Numbered from the stretch's first letter, positions 1 through 7,022 are shown. The stretch is 15,211 nucleotides of DNA from an uncultured Collinsella sp. (GCA_959019945.1 CAUEQD010000036.1:1-15211); one strand, 5' to 3'. Numbers and translations are program-made. Notes: a model not told the origin generated them from the letters alone.

Positions 1-23
1 TCCAAGGGTTATACCCTAAGAGC

Positions 24-49
24 AAACCACCCCTTTTAGGGGTGGTTTT
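24..49 (+). terminator. Intrinsic terminator of an upstream transcript
   Basis: A perfect 10-bp stem, AAACCACCCC (24-33) against GGGGTGGTTT (39-48), closes a TTTTA loop and runs into a short T tract. The T run on the plus-strand side favours termination of a plus-strand transcript entering from outside the window. The A/T-rich stem base could also give weak termination in the other direction. A smaller inverted repeat, AGGGT-TAT-ACCCT, sits just upstream at 5-17. Confidence 0.85.
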
Positions 50-207
50 GATGCCGCGATCGCTGTTCGCGAACGTTACCGTATCAACATTTCGTGTCGA
101 GGATGTAATCCCGAGGCCCGCCACCTCAACATGGCGCGGTCGTTGTAGAATATTGCAATGATTGCTCCCACGACATGGTGCCGCGAGCACCAGATAAGGA
201 GATTCTT
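49..207 (+). promoter_or_regulatory. Leader and likely promoter region of the Asp23 operon
   Basis: About 160 bases with no supportable gene lie between the upstream terminator and the first gene. Two perfect palindromes occur close together: GCGATCGC (56-63) and GTTCGCGAAC (65-74). A -10-like TAGAAT is at 146-151, but no good -35 lies 16-18 bases upstream. ATTGCAAT (152-159) is a further short palindrome just after it. Since the upstream transcript is terminated, the operon should start here; the exact promoter is inferred. Confidence 0.45.
196..201 (+). promoter_or_regulatory. Ribosome binding site fixing the Asp23 start
   Basis: AAGGAG lies 6 bases before the GTG at 208. It favours that codon over the in-frame ATG at 175, which has no Shine-Dalgarno sequence in front of it. 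Confidence 0.8.
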
Positions 208-564
208 GTGTCTGAGACCATTAACGGCAGCCTGAGCGTCTCGAACGACGTTATTGCCGATATTGCCGGTTATGCCGCGATGACGTGCTATGGCGTCGTC
301 GGTATGGCTGAGCAGCTCCAAGGCGCCGAGAGCGTGCGCCTGCTTGCCGGTCAGCGCCTCCGCAAGGGCGTGCTTGTCTCCGCCGACGAGAACGGCCTTA
401 CGGTCGATCTTCACGTCGTGCTCGAGAACGGCGTCAACATGAAGTCCGTCTGCCACAATCTTTCGAGCTCCGTTGCCTTCACCCTGCAGGAGATCGCCCA
501 GATCGATCCCGCCTGCCTTAAGATCGGCATTCACATCGACGCGCTCAAGAGCCGTCTGAACTAG
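208..564 (+). CDS. Asp23/Gls24 family envelope stress response protein
   Basis: This 118-residue protein belongs to the Asp23/Gls24 (DUF322, YloU-like) family. It is recognised by an early stretch reading SETINGSLSVSNDVIADIAG, a central hydrophobic GVVGMAEQ segment, and a C-terminal half alternating beta strands with an amphipathic helix (near VNMKSVCHNLSSSVAFTLQE). Family members are small, abundant proteins linked to envelope or alkaline stress; a precise biochemical role is not known. There is no signal peptide or membrane segment. The GTG start is chosen from the AAGGAG at 196-201; starting at ATG 175 would add 11 poorly conserved-looking residues. It lies 27 bases before a DhaL/FakA-type gene, the same pairing as yloU-yloV in Firmicutes, which supports the family call. 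Confidence 0.88.
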   Translation: MSETINGSLSVSNDVIADIAGYAAMTCYGVVGMAEQLQGAESVRLLAGQRLRKGVLVSADENGLTVDLHVVLENGVNMKSVCHNLSSSVAFTLQEIAQIDPACLKIGIHIDALKSRLN

Positions 565-591
565 CATCCGAAAACGGAGATTCAAATACCC

Positions 592-2253
592 ATGATTGCA
601 AAGACCATTCGCACCTGTTTTCCGATCGCTGCGGCTGCTGTTTCCGACAAGGCCGAGGAGATCAACAAGCTCAATGTCTTCCCCGTACCCGACGGCGACA
701 CCGGTACCAACATGTCGCTCACGCTCGCCTCGGTGACCAAGGAGCTTTCCGCCCTTCCCGCCGATGCCGATATGGAGGCCATCGCCGGCGCCATCACCCA
801 CGGCTCCCTGATGGGTGCCCGCGGCAACTCCGGCGTCATCACCTCTCAGATCCTGCGCGGCGTGGCCGAGGGTCTCGTCTCTGCTGATGAGCCCATCACG
901 TCCGCCAACATCGCCTATGCGTTCCGCCGCGCCGTCAAGGTCGCCTTCCAGGCCGTCCGTAAGCCCATCGAGGGCACGATTCTCACGGTGCTGCGCGATG
1001 TCTCGACCAAGGCCGACGAGTGCGAAAAGAAGAAGTTCTCGGCCGAGGACGCGCTCGATGCCATCGTCGTCGAGGCCTACCAGTCCGTCGCTCGCACGCC
1101 CGACCTGCTGCCCGTTCTGAAGGAGAACGGCGTGGTCGACTCCGGCGCCTTTGGCTTTGCTATTTTCCTTGAGAACTTTGTTGCCGCCGCTCTTGGCCGC
1201 AGCACCGTGGTCGAGGATTTCTCCGCCACGTTTGATTCCGCTGGCTCTGCCCGCGACGCGGCCCTCAATCGCGTTGAGATCGAGGCCAACGACGACTGGG
1301 AGGGCTCGGAGTTCCGCTACTGCAACGAGTTCCTCTTTAAGGCTGACGCTCCCTTTGACGAGGATGAGTGCCTTAAGTTCCTGGGTTCCATGGGCGACTG
1401 TGAGCTACTCGTGGGCGCCTACCCCGATTACAAGATCCACGTGCACTCCAACACCCCCAACCTGGTGCTCGAGCACATGCTTCAGCTTGGTCAGATCTAC
1501 GAGGTCTTTATCCACAACATGGAGATGGAGGCCCACGACCGTACCGCCAAGATTCATGAGGACCAGGAAAAGGCCGCCGAGCCCGCCAAGGCGCTGGGCT
1601 TTGTCGCCGTTGCCGCTGGATCCGGCGAGGCAGACATCCTCAAGTCCCTCGGCGTCGACGTGATCGTGTCGGGTGGTCAGACCATGAACCCCTCGACTGC
1701 AGACCTGCTGGGCGCTGTTGACCAGGTCAACGCGACCTCGGTCATCATTCTGCCCAACAACGGCAACATCCGCATGGCCGCTGAGGCTGCTGCCTCAGCC
1801 TGCACCGACAAGAAGGTCGCCGTCGTTCCCACCAAGACCGTCCCGCAGGCCTTCTCCGCGCTGTTCGCAGTCCTGCCCGATTCCGAGCTCGAGGATGCCG
1901 TCGCCGCCATGGTCGACGCCATCAGCGAGGTCCGCGATGGCGAGGTCACCCGCGCCGTGCGCGACTCCAGTGCCTCTGACGGTTCTCCGATTCACTCCGG
2001 TGACGTCATGGGTATCATCGCCGGCTCCATCGACGTGGTCGGCTCCGACGTGAAGCAGGTCACGCTCGACTGCATCAACCGCATGCAGGAGGAAGAGGAG
2101 GGCGACGCGCTGACGATTCTGGCCGGCGAGGAGCTGTCCGATGAGGCCTTCCAGGAGATCGTCGACGCCATCGAGGAAGCTCAGCCCGACTTGGAGATTG
2201 ACGCCCATCGTGGCGAGCAGCCGCTCTATCCCGTGATCTTCTCGATCGAGTAG
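592..2253 (+). CDS. DAK2/DhaL-domain protein, FakA (YloV)-type fatty acid kinase
   Basis: A 553-residue cytoplasmic protein of the YloV/FakA type. The N-terminal DhaL nucleotide-binding domain (about residues 1-200) shows NVFPVPDGDTGTNMS with Asp34 and Asp36, the family's Mg-ATP ligands, followed by GSLMGARGNSGVITSQILRG. A middle region and a C-terminal domain (about 330-553) follow; the latter carries VSGGQTMNPSTADLLGAV and ILPNNGNI, typical of the family. In Gram-positives FakA phosphorylates fatty acids delivered by a FakB (DegV) carrier, giving acyl-phosphate for PlsX/PlsY phospholipid synthesis. No fakB is visible here, but plsX lies further along the block, fitting that pathway. The ATG is preceded by a modest CGGAGA at 575-580. 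Assignment to FakA rather than another DAK2 protein is by architecture and is not proven. Confidence 0.85.
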   Translation: MIAKTIRTCFPIAAAAVSDKAEEINKLNVFPVPDGDTGTNMSLTLASVTKELSALPADADMEAIAGAITHGSLMGARGNSGVITSQILRGVAEGLVSADEPITSANIAYAFRRAVKVAFQAVRKPIEGTILTVLRDVSTKADECEKKKFSAEDALDAIVVEAYQSVARTPDLLPVLKENGVVDSGAFGFAIFLENFVAAALGRSTVVEDFSATFDSAGSARDAALNRVEIEANDDWEGSEFRYCNEFLFKADAPFDEDECLKFLGSMGDCELLVGAYPDYKIHVHSNTPNLVLEHMLQLGQIYEVFIHNMEMEAHDRTAKIHEDQEKAAEPAKALGFVAVAAGSGEADILKSLGVDVIVSGGQTMNPSTADLLGAVDQVNATSVIILPNNGNIRMAAEAAASACTDKKVAVVPTKTVPQAFSALFAVLPDSELEDAVAAMVDAISEVRDGEVTRAVRDSSASDGSPIHSGDVMGIIAGSIDVVGSDVKQVTLDCINRMQEEEEGDALTILAGEELSDEAFQEIVDAIEEAQPDLEIDAHRGEQPLYPVIFSIE

Positions 2254-2263
2254 GCATCTGCCC

Positions 2264-4441
2264 ATGTCCGAGCTCTGCTCCGTGCCGCGCGTCTCGGAGC
2301 GCTTTGCCCAGAGCAATGCGCTCGACGAGGATATCGCGCGACTCAAATATGTTTCGGGTAAACGTGAGGAGGCCCTTCGCCGTCTGGGAATTAGGACGGT
2401 GGGGGACCTCCTTCTCCATATCCCTCATCGATACCTCGACTTTACCCGTTCGTGGTCCATCGAGATGGCGCCCATCGGTACCGTGTGCACCATCATCGCC
2501 ACGGTCGACCGCATCGTCCAAAAGCAGCCGCGTCCGCGCATGCAGGTGACCGAGGTATCGCTGGTGGACGAGACGGGCGTGCTACAGGTCGCCTTTTTCC
2601 GCCAGCCCTGGATTGCCCAGCAGCTTAAGCAGGGCGACCGCTTGGCCGTGATGGGCAAGGTCGAGTTTGCCTACGGTTTTAAGCAGATGGCCTCGCCGCA
2701 TTTTGAAAAGCTTGAGGACGGTCGTGCTGCGGGTACCATTTTGCCGGTCCATTACGTGAGCGATGGCGTGAGCCAGGCGTGGATGCGCCGCATCGTAAGC
2801 GGCGCGCTCGAGGTCGTCGGCAATCCGTTCGATCCGATTCCCGCGCCGTTGCGCGCAAAGCGGAAGCTCATGAGCAATGCCCGCGCGTTGCGTTCGATCC
2901 ATTTTCCATCGAGTATGGCCGAGTGCGATATCGCGCGCGCACGGCTTGCCTACGAGGAGTGCCTCTACCTGCAGCTGGCGCTGCGCCTGCGCAACGTCGG
3001 CGGCTTGGTCGATGTGGTTCCCTATGCCCACACCGCGGGCGAGCACCTGGCCGCGCTTAAGCAAGCCCTGCCGTTTTCGCTGAGCGACGAGCAGGAGACC
3101 GCGTTCCAAGATATCCTGCGCGATATGTGCGATGGTGGGCGCGTGATGAACCGCCTGCTGCTGGGCGATGTCGGTACCGGTAAGACCGCCGTTGCCGCCT
3201 GCGCTCTGGCTGTGGCTGCCGATAGCGGTACGCAGGCCTGCGTTATGGCGCCCACGGGCGTGTTGGCGCGCCAATATGCCGATAAGACCGGCCCTCTGCT
3301 CTCGCAGGCGGGCATGTCCTGGGCGCTTCTGACGGGTGCCACGCCGGCCTCAGAGCGCGAGCAGATCCATGCCCAGCTTGAATCGGGCGAGCTCGACGTC
3401 CTCTTTGGAACCCACGCGGTGCTTTCGGATAACGTTGCGTTCAATCATCTGTCGCTTGTCGTCATCGACGAGCAGCACCGGTTTGGCGTTGGCCAACGCA
3501 ACGCCCTACGCGCGAAGGGCCCCGGTGCGGACCTGCTCGTTATGACGGCGACACCGATCCCGCGTACGCTGGCGCTTTCGGTCTACGGCGATCTGGACAC
3601 GAGTATCATCCGCCATCGGCCCGTCCCTGGCGCTGGCGTGACGACACGCGTGCTCACCGAGTCGAGCCGCGACCTCGCCTATGGCGCCATCCGCGAGGCG
3701 CATGAAAAGGGTCAGCAGGCCTACGTGATTTGCCCGCTCGTGGAGCCGAGTGACTCGGCCGATGAGCTGGAAGACGTGCCCGGTATTGCTCGCGACGACG
3801 AGGGCCGCGTAACCGTCCCCGTGCCACTGCACGATACGGCAACCGAGCTCGACCGCCTGCGTCTGGCGTTGCCGGGTCTTGCCATCGAGCGCCTTCACGG
3901 CCGCATGCCGGCGGGGGAGAAGGACCAGGTTATCGATGCCTTCAAGCGTGGCGAGATTGACGTGCTCGTCTCGACTACGGTGGTCGAGGTGGGCGTCGAC
4001 GTGCCTAACGCCACCGTCATGGTCATCGAGAACGGCGAGCGCTTTGGATTGGCTGCCCTGCACCAGCTGCGCGGCCGCGTGGGCCGTGGCAGTGTGTCGG
4101 GCACGTGCCTGGTCATGACGCACTCCAAGGGCAATGGCGGCGCCTCGGCGGCACAAGACCGTCTACAGTCGCTCGAAAAGACCTCGGATGGTTTTACGCT
4201 TGCCCAGATGGACCTGCGTCTGCGTCACGAGGGCGAAATCCTGGGGTACCGTCAGCACGGTGGCGTGACCTTGCGCTTTGTGGACCTGGATGCCGATGAG
4301 GACCTTATCGAATGGGCCCATTTGGACGCGGTCGAGCTCTTGCGGTATGCTTGCAACCTTGACTCTGTGGCGACGCGTCCCTTGCGCGAGGCGGTCGCCA
4401 TGCGATATCGACACATTTTTAAGGAGGTCAGCGGAGGATGA
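2264..4441 (+). CDS. recG: ATP-dependent DNA helicase RecG
   Basis: A 725-residue superfamily 2 helicase of typical RecG length. RecG remodels stalled replication forks and Holliday junctions. The N-terminal wedge/OB domain (about 1-240) includes the GIRTVGDLLLHIPHRYLD start typical of RecG and a strand-rich OB fold around residues 65-150. The helicase core has motif I GDVGTGKT (301-308, with Thr where many RecG have Ser), motif II DEQH (402-405) followed by RFGVGQR, motif III TATPIPRT (428-435), and late motifs VSTTVVEVGVDVPNA and QLRGRVGRG. All motifs look intact. It starts 10 bases after the preceding gene with only a weak GAGTAGG (2248-2254) as ribosome site, suggesting translation partly coupled to the upstream gene. 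Its stop overlaps the rsmD start by 4 bases. Confidence 0.97.
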   Translation: MSELCSVPRVSERFAQSNALDEDIARLKYVSGKREEALRRLGIRTVGDLLLHIPHRYLDFTRSWSIEMAPIGTVCTIIATVDRIVQKQPRPRMQVTEVSLVDETGVLQVAFFRQPWIAQQLKQGDRLAVMGKVEFAYGFKQMASPHFEKLEDGRAAGTILPVHYVSDGVSQAWMRRIVSGALEVVGNPFDPIPAPLRAKRKLMSNARALRSIHFPSSMAECDIARARLAYEECLYLQLALRLRNVGGLVDVVPYAHTAGEHLAALKQALPFSLSDEQETAFQDILRDMCDGGRVMNRLLLGDVGTGKTAVAACALAVAADSGTQACVMAPTGVLARQYADKTGPLLSQAGMSWALLTGATPASEREQIHAQLESGELDVLFGTHAVLSDNVAFNHLSLVVIDEQHRFGVGQRNALRAKGPGADLLVMTATPIPRTLALSVYGDLDTSIIRHRPVPGAGVTTRVLTESSRDLAYGAIREAHEKGQQAYVICPLVEPSDSADELEDVPGIARDDEGRVTVPVPLHDTATELDRLRLALPGLAIERLHGRMPAGEKDQVIDAFKRGEIDVLVSTTVVEVGVDVPNATVMVIENGERFGLAALHQLRGRVGRGSVSGTCLVMTHSKGNGGASAAQDRLQSLEKTSDGFTLAQMDLRLRHEGEILGYRQHGGVTLRFVDLDADEDLIEWAHLDAVELLRYACNLDSVATRPLREAVAMRYRHIFKEVSGG

Positions 4442-5094
4442 GAATCATCGGCGGCGAATGGCGCGGTCGTAAGATCGAGGAGCCCCGTGGTCGCGATGTC
4501 ACCCGCCCCACGACTGATCGCGTGCGCGAGGCGTGCGCATCTATGGTCATGTCGGCATTCGATTTCGATTTGGACGAGGTTCGTGTGCTGGACGCCTTTG
4601 GCGGCTCCGGTGCCTTAGGGTTAGAGATGCTCTCTCGTGGGGCCCGCTCGCTCACGACGTTTGAGATCGATCGCAACGCCGCGCGGCTCATTACCAAGAA
4701 TATCGAGTCGCTCTGCCGTGACCGTGCGCGTTGGCGTGTGGTCACGGGCGACATGCTGGCAAGTGCCTCGCGCGGTCGTGTACCGGGCGGCCCCTTTGAT
4801 TTGGTCCTGCTCGACCCGCCCTATGCTTTTGGTGCCGAGCCGGTCGAGGAAATGCTGCAGAACCTGGCTCAGCAGGGTCTGCTTGCGCCTGGCGCTTATG
4901 CCCTGTTTGAGCATGCCTCCGCCGATGCGGGCGCGCATCCGGCAGGCTTTGAGACTGTACGTGAGAAGCGCTACGGCATTACCTCGGTCGACCTGCTTCG
5001 TTGGGTCGGCGATGACGACGGTGAGGACGATAGTGCCGTCACCGATGCCGATAACAACGATGCCACGACGTTTCAGGAGGACGCCCATGAATGA
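4438..5094 (+). CDS. rsmD: 16S rRNA (guanine(966)-N(2))-methyltransferase RsmD
   Basis: An S-adenosylmethionine-dependent methyltransferase that modifies G966 (E. coli numbering) of 16S rRNA in small-subunit assembly. The 218 residues show the family start RIIGGEWRGRKI, the conserved RPTTDRVREA (residues 23-32), the SAM-binding VLDAFGGSGALGLEMLSRGA with Asp52, and the catalytic DPPY at 126-129. The last ~28 residues (after LLRWVG) form a very acidic, Asp-rich tail without recognisable structure, beyond the usual end of the ~185-residue family. AAGGAGG at 4421-4427 serves the ATG, which overlaps the recG stop. The gene's own stop lies 8 bases inside coaD. The rsmD-coaD pair is common in bacteria and supports both calls. 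Confidence 0.95.
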   Translation: MRIIGGEWRGRKIEEPRGRDVTRPTTDRVREACASMVMSAFDFDLDEVRVLDAFGGSGALGLEMLSRGARSLTTFEIDRNAARLITKNIESLCRDRARWRVVTGDMLASASRGRVPGGPFDLVLLDPPYAFGAEPVEEMLQNLAQQGLLAPGAYALFEHASADAGAHPAGFETVREKRYGITSVDLLRWVGDDDGEDDSAVTDADNNDATTFQEDAHE

Positions 5095-5584
5095 CACCAT
5101 CAACCGCGTGATCGTCCCGGGCACCTTCGATCCCATCACGTTTGGCCATATCGATGTGATCCGCCGCGCCCGCCGCATCTTTCCTAGCGTGATCGTCGCT
5201 GTTGCCGAGTCGCAGGGTAAAAACGGCGTGGGCACCACGTTTATGCTCGATGAGCGCGTGGCGCTGGCCCGCGAGGCGCTCGGTGATATCGACGGCGTCG
5301 AGGTCCTGCCCTTTACCGGCCTCTTGGTCGACTTCGCTCGCGAGCAGGGGGCGGGGGCCGTGGTCAAGGGCCTGCGCGCCATGACCGACTTTGAATATGA
5401 GCTGCAGCAGGCCGACCTTAACTATCGCCTGGATAGCGAGCTGGAGTCCATCTTTGTCATGAGTGCGCCGCAGTACGGCTATATCTCGAGCTCGGTTGTT
5501 CGCCAGATCGCCTCGCTCGGCAGCGATGTATCGACGTTTGTCCCGTCCAACGTGGTCGAAGCACTCAAACATCGCTTTTCGTGA
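5087..5584 (+). CDS. coaD: Phosphopantetheine adenylyltransferase
   Basis: CoaD transfers AMP from ATP to 4'-phosphopantetheine, the penultimate step of coenzyme A synthesis. The 165 residues are the usual length. They begin NRVIVPGTFDPITFGHIDVI, with the nucleotidyltransferase T-x-G-H motif at 18-21. The VKGLRAMTDFEYELQQADLN segment matches the substrate-binding loop of the family, and YGYISSSVVRQIASLG (ISSS at 133-136) matches the C-terminal ATP-binding motif. The start is the ATG at 5087, 6 bases after AGGAGG (5075-5080). A longer in-frame reading upstream runs antiparallel in codon use through rsmD and does not look like protein. The product supplies CoA, the phosphopantetheine donor for the ACP encoded later in the window. 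Confidence 0.97.
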   Translation: MNDTINRVIVPGTFDPITFGHIDVIRRARRIFPSVIVAVAESQGKNGVGTTFMLDERVALAREALGDIDGVEVLPFTGLLVDFAREQGAGAVVKGLRAMTDFEYELQQADLNYRLDSELESIFVMSAPQYGYISSSVVRQIASLGSDVSTFVPSNVVEALKHRFS

Positions 5585-5608
5585 CGTTTCTTATTGCCTG
5601 GTGGCATG

Positions 5609-5617
5609 TGGTAAACT
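5609..5617 (+). promoter_or_regulatory. Extended -10 promoter element before the SepIVA-like gene
   Basis: TGG-TAAACT matches the extended -10 pattern TGn-TAnnnT and lies in the only gap (68 bases) between coaD and the next gene. No convincing -35 is seen 16-18 bases upstream, as expected when an extended -10 is used. The transcript would have a leader of about 30 bases. Confidence 0.55.
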
Positions 5618-5640
5618 AGCACGATGATATGTTACCTATG

Positions 5641-5648
5641 AAAGGAGA
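5641..5648 (+). promoter_or_regulatory. Ribosome binding site deciding the SepIVA-like start
   Basis: AAAGGAGA lies about 5 bases before ATG 5653. It selects that codon over in-frame ATGs at 5629 and 5638, which sit upstream of or against this site. Confidence 0.75.
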
Positions 5649-5652
5649 CCGG

Positions 5653-6150
5653 ATGCCGGGCGAGAATTTTCCTGGCGATAGGATCGTCAGCTTGGTCGAT
5701 GAGCTCGAAGGGCTGATCGAGGAAGCCAAGCCGCCTTTCGGCAAGAACGCTCAGTTCAAGGTCATCGACGCCGACGTGTTCTTCAACATCCTCGACGAGA
5801 TCCGCATGAGCTATCCCGAGGAGTGGCAGAAGTCCCGCCGTATCCTTAAGGAGCGCGAGGAGCTTATGGCTTCCGCCGCCGCTCAGGCCGATTCCATCAT
5901 CGCCGACGCTCAGCAGCAGGCCCTCACCATTGCCGGTGAGCAGGAGATCGTCCGCCTTGCGCAGCAGCAGGCCGACGACATCCGCGATCGTGCCCAGCAG
6001 TACGAGCGCGAGACGCGTTATGCTGCCGAGGACTACGCAGAGCAGGTCTTTACACACCTGGAGGAGAACCTCAAGAGCCTGACCGGCACCGTTACCCGTT
6101 GCCGTCAGCAGCTCAACGAGGGTGCCGCCCAACAGAATGGTCAGTGGTAA
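5653..6150 (+). CDS. DivIVA-like coiled-coil protein, SepIVA-type septation regulator
   Basis: A 165-residue soluble protein, almost entirely helical. The first ~60 residues (DRIVSLVDELEGLIEEAKPP ... ADVFFNILDEIRMSYPEEW) form a short globular or amphipathic head. Then a long Ala/Gln/Glu-rich coiled coil (about 75-150) with repeated AxxxADxI / QQQA heptads follows. The pattern resembles mycobacterial SepIVA (MSMEG_2416/Rv2927c), a DivIVA-domain protein needed for septation. That gene also lies directly upstream of a DUF177 gene and near rnc, smc and ftsY. Such proteins are often annotated as 'ATP synthase subunit B-like' because of the coiled coil, but there is no membrane segment here. It is shorter than SepIVA (about 245 aa). 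It overlaps the next gene by one base (TAATG), so the two are coupled. Family placement is inferred. Confidence 0.7.
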   Translation: MPGENFPGDRIVSLVDELEGLIEEAKPPFGKNAQFKVIDADVFFNILDEIRMSYPEEWQKSRRILKEREELMASAAAQADSIIADAQQQALTIAGEQEIVRLAQQQADDIRDRAQQYERETRYAAEDYAEQVFTHLEENLKSLTGTVTRCRQQLNEGAAQQNGQW

Positions 6151-6704
6151 TGGCTGAGTTCCCGAGCGTTACCGTCGATCTTTCCGAGCAGCTCGAGTTT
6201 CCTGGAGATTCGTATCCGCTGACCGGTAAGGTCGATGTCGCCACCTACACGGTGGGCGAGAAGGAGTACCAGCTTCAGGACGGCATCGACTACGACGTTG
6301 TCTTTACCAATGCCGGTACCGGTGTCTTGCTCACGGGCATGGTCCGCGCGCACGCCACCGGTGAGTGCGACCGTTGCCTGGAGCCCGCCTCGTTTGATAT
6401 CGCCGGAGAGATCGAGGAGTTCTACCTCTTTGAGGAGCCCGAGGATCCCGAGGCCTACGAGGACGGCTACGAGCTTCTGGGTGAGGACCGCATCGTCGAT
6501 CTGGGTGAGCCCATCAATGACGCGGTCGTTATGGACACGCCGTTTGTGGTGCTCTGCAAGCCCGATTGCCGTGGTCTGTGCCCCACATGCGGTTGCAATC
6601 TCAACGTCGAGCAATGCGATTGCGCCGCCCAGGCAGAGGCAGAATGGGCCGCTGCCACGGAAAATCCATTTGCAGCATTGAAGAATCTCAAGCTTGATGA
6701 GTAA
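6150..6704 (+). CDS. YceD/DUF177 family protein, large ribosomal subunit accumulation
   Basis: This 184-residue protein matches the YceD (DUF177) family, linked to 23S rRNA or large-subunit accumulation and typically encoded immediately before rpmF, as here. Visible signatures are the beta-rich N-terminal half, a CDRCLEP motif (Cys73, Cys76), an acidic stretch (EEFYLFEEPEDPEAYED), and a Cys-rich C-terminus, LCKPDCRGLCPTCGCNLNV, continuing to QCDC. The Cys pattern (136, 140, 144, 147, 149, 156, 158) could bind zinc. The start ATG shares its A with the preceding stop codon (TAATG) and has no strong ribosome site, pointing to translational coupling. An in-frame reading begins at 6099, but that stretch overlaps the upstream gene and is not family-like. 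Confidence 0.9.
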   Translation: MAEFPSVTVDLSEQLEFPGDSYPLTGKVDVATYTVGEKEYQLQDGIDYDVVFTNAGTGVLLTGMVRAHATGECDRCLEPASFDIAGEIEEFYLFEEPEDPEAYEDGYELLGEDRIVDLGEPINDAVVMDTPFVVLCKPDCRGLCPTCGCNLNVEQCDCAAQAEAEWAAATENPFAALKNLKLDE

Positions 6705-6709
6705 AACTG

Positions 6710-6718
6710 TGGTAGTAT
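6710..6718 (+). promoter_or_regulatory. Extended -10 promoter element before rpmF
   Basis: TGG-TAGTAT is an extended -10 of the same form as the element at 5609-5617. It lies 51 bases before the rpmF ATG and just after the YceD stop. It would let L32 be made at higher level than the YceD protein. No clear -35 is seen. Confidence 0.55.
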
Positions 6719-6768
6719 CGCTACTTGCGCGTAATCGCCACACTGGATAGTTCATAAGGAAGGTCACT

Positions 6769-6948
6769 ATGCCCGTACCTAAACAAAAGCAGGGTCGTAT
6801 CCGCACTCACACCCGTCGTTCCGCCAACATGAAGATCTCGGCTGCGGCTCAGTCCACGTGCCCCCGTTGCGGCGCTGTCAAGCTTCCGCACCACGTGTGC
6901 CCCAGCTGCGGTTTCTACAAGGACCGCGAGGTTATCGTTACCGAGTAA
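6769..6948 (+). CDS. rpmF: 50S ribosomal protein L32
   Basis: A 59-residue basic protein starting MPVPKQKQGRIRTHTRRSAN, the hallmark N-terminus of bacterial L32. A zinc-ribbon follows with CPRC (31-34) and CPSC (44-47), so this is the zinc-binding (C+) form. AAGGAAGG at 6756-6763 is a strong ribosome site 5 bases before the ATG. L32 is a structural component of the large subunit. Its place between a YceD gene and plsX is the standard bacterial order (yceD-rpmF-plsX), supporting all three calls. An inverted repeat overlaps its stop codon (6933-6953). Confidence 0.97.
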   Translation: MPVPKQKQGRIRTHTRRSANMKISAAAQSTCPRCGAVKLPHHVCPSCGFYKDREVIVTE

Positions 6949-6951
6949 CGG

Positions 6952-6957
6952 TATACT
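6952..6957 (+). promoter_or_regulatory. Candidate -10 of a plsX promoter
   Basis: TATACT sits 3 bases after the rpmF stop and about 78 bases before plsX. It is a near-consensus -10, but no good -35 is visible at 16-18 bases upstream. It lies upstream of two inverted repeats and a terminator-like hairpin, so any transcript from it must pass those. Confidence 0.45.
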
Positions 6958-6971
6958 CTGGATGCGATGCC

Positions 6972-6985
6972 GTTCCAAATGGAAC
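6972..6985. promoter_or_regulatory. Perfect 14-bp palindrome in the plsX leader, possible operator
   Basis: GTTCCA-AA-TGGAAC is perfectly palindromic and starts 14 bases after the candidate -10 TATACT, a placement suited to a repressor site. As RNA it could also form a 5-bp hairpin (GTTCC/GGAAC with an AAAT loop). No regulator is encoded nearby and I do not match it to a known operator. Confidence 0.4.
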
Positions 6986-6988
6986 CAC

Positions 6989-7018
6989 AATGGCCGGCTC
7001 AATGAGTCGGCCATTTTT
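6989..7018 (+). terminator. Intrinsic terminator/attenuator between rpmF and plsX
   Basis: A 12-bp stem with one G-U pair, AATGGCCGGCTC (6989-7000) and GAGTCGGCCATT (7004-7015), closes a 3-base AAT loop and ends in TTTTT (7014-7018). This has every mark of an intrinsic terminator. It ends only 17 bases before the plsX start, with the ribosome site at 7023 in between, so there is no room for a separate promoter after it. It therefore either ends rpmF transcripts with partial read-through or attenuates plsX. Confidence 0.85.
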
Positions 7019-7022
7019 GTAT

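Noticed and set aside
1..39. Possible C-terminal end of an upstream gene (stops at 17-19 in one frame, 37-39 in another)
   Set aside because: Only a handful of codons precede the terminator, and neither peptide is recognisable.
66..80. LexA/SOS box near GTTCGCGAAC
   Set aside because: Half-sites are in inverted order relative to the CGAAC...GTTCG consensus and lack the 4-base spacer.
175..207. Upstream ATG start for the Asp23 protein
   Set aside because: It has no ribosome site, while GTG 208 has AAGGAG at ideal spacing and the family-like sequence begins there.
4637..5086. N-terminal extension of coaD in the same frame
   Set aside because: The extension is an Arg/Ser/Pro-rich shadow of rsmD. 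A strong ribosome site and the family N-terminus mark ATG 5087.
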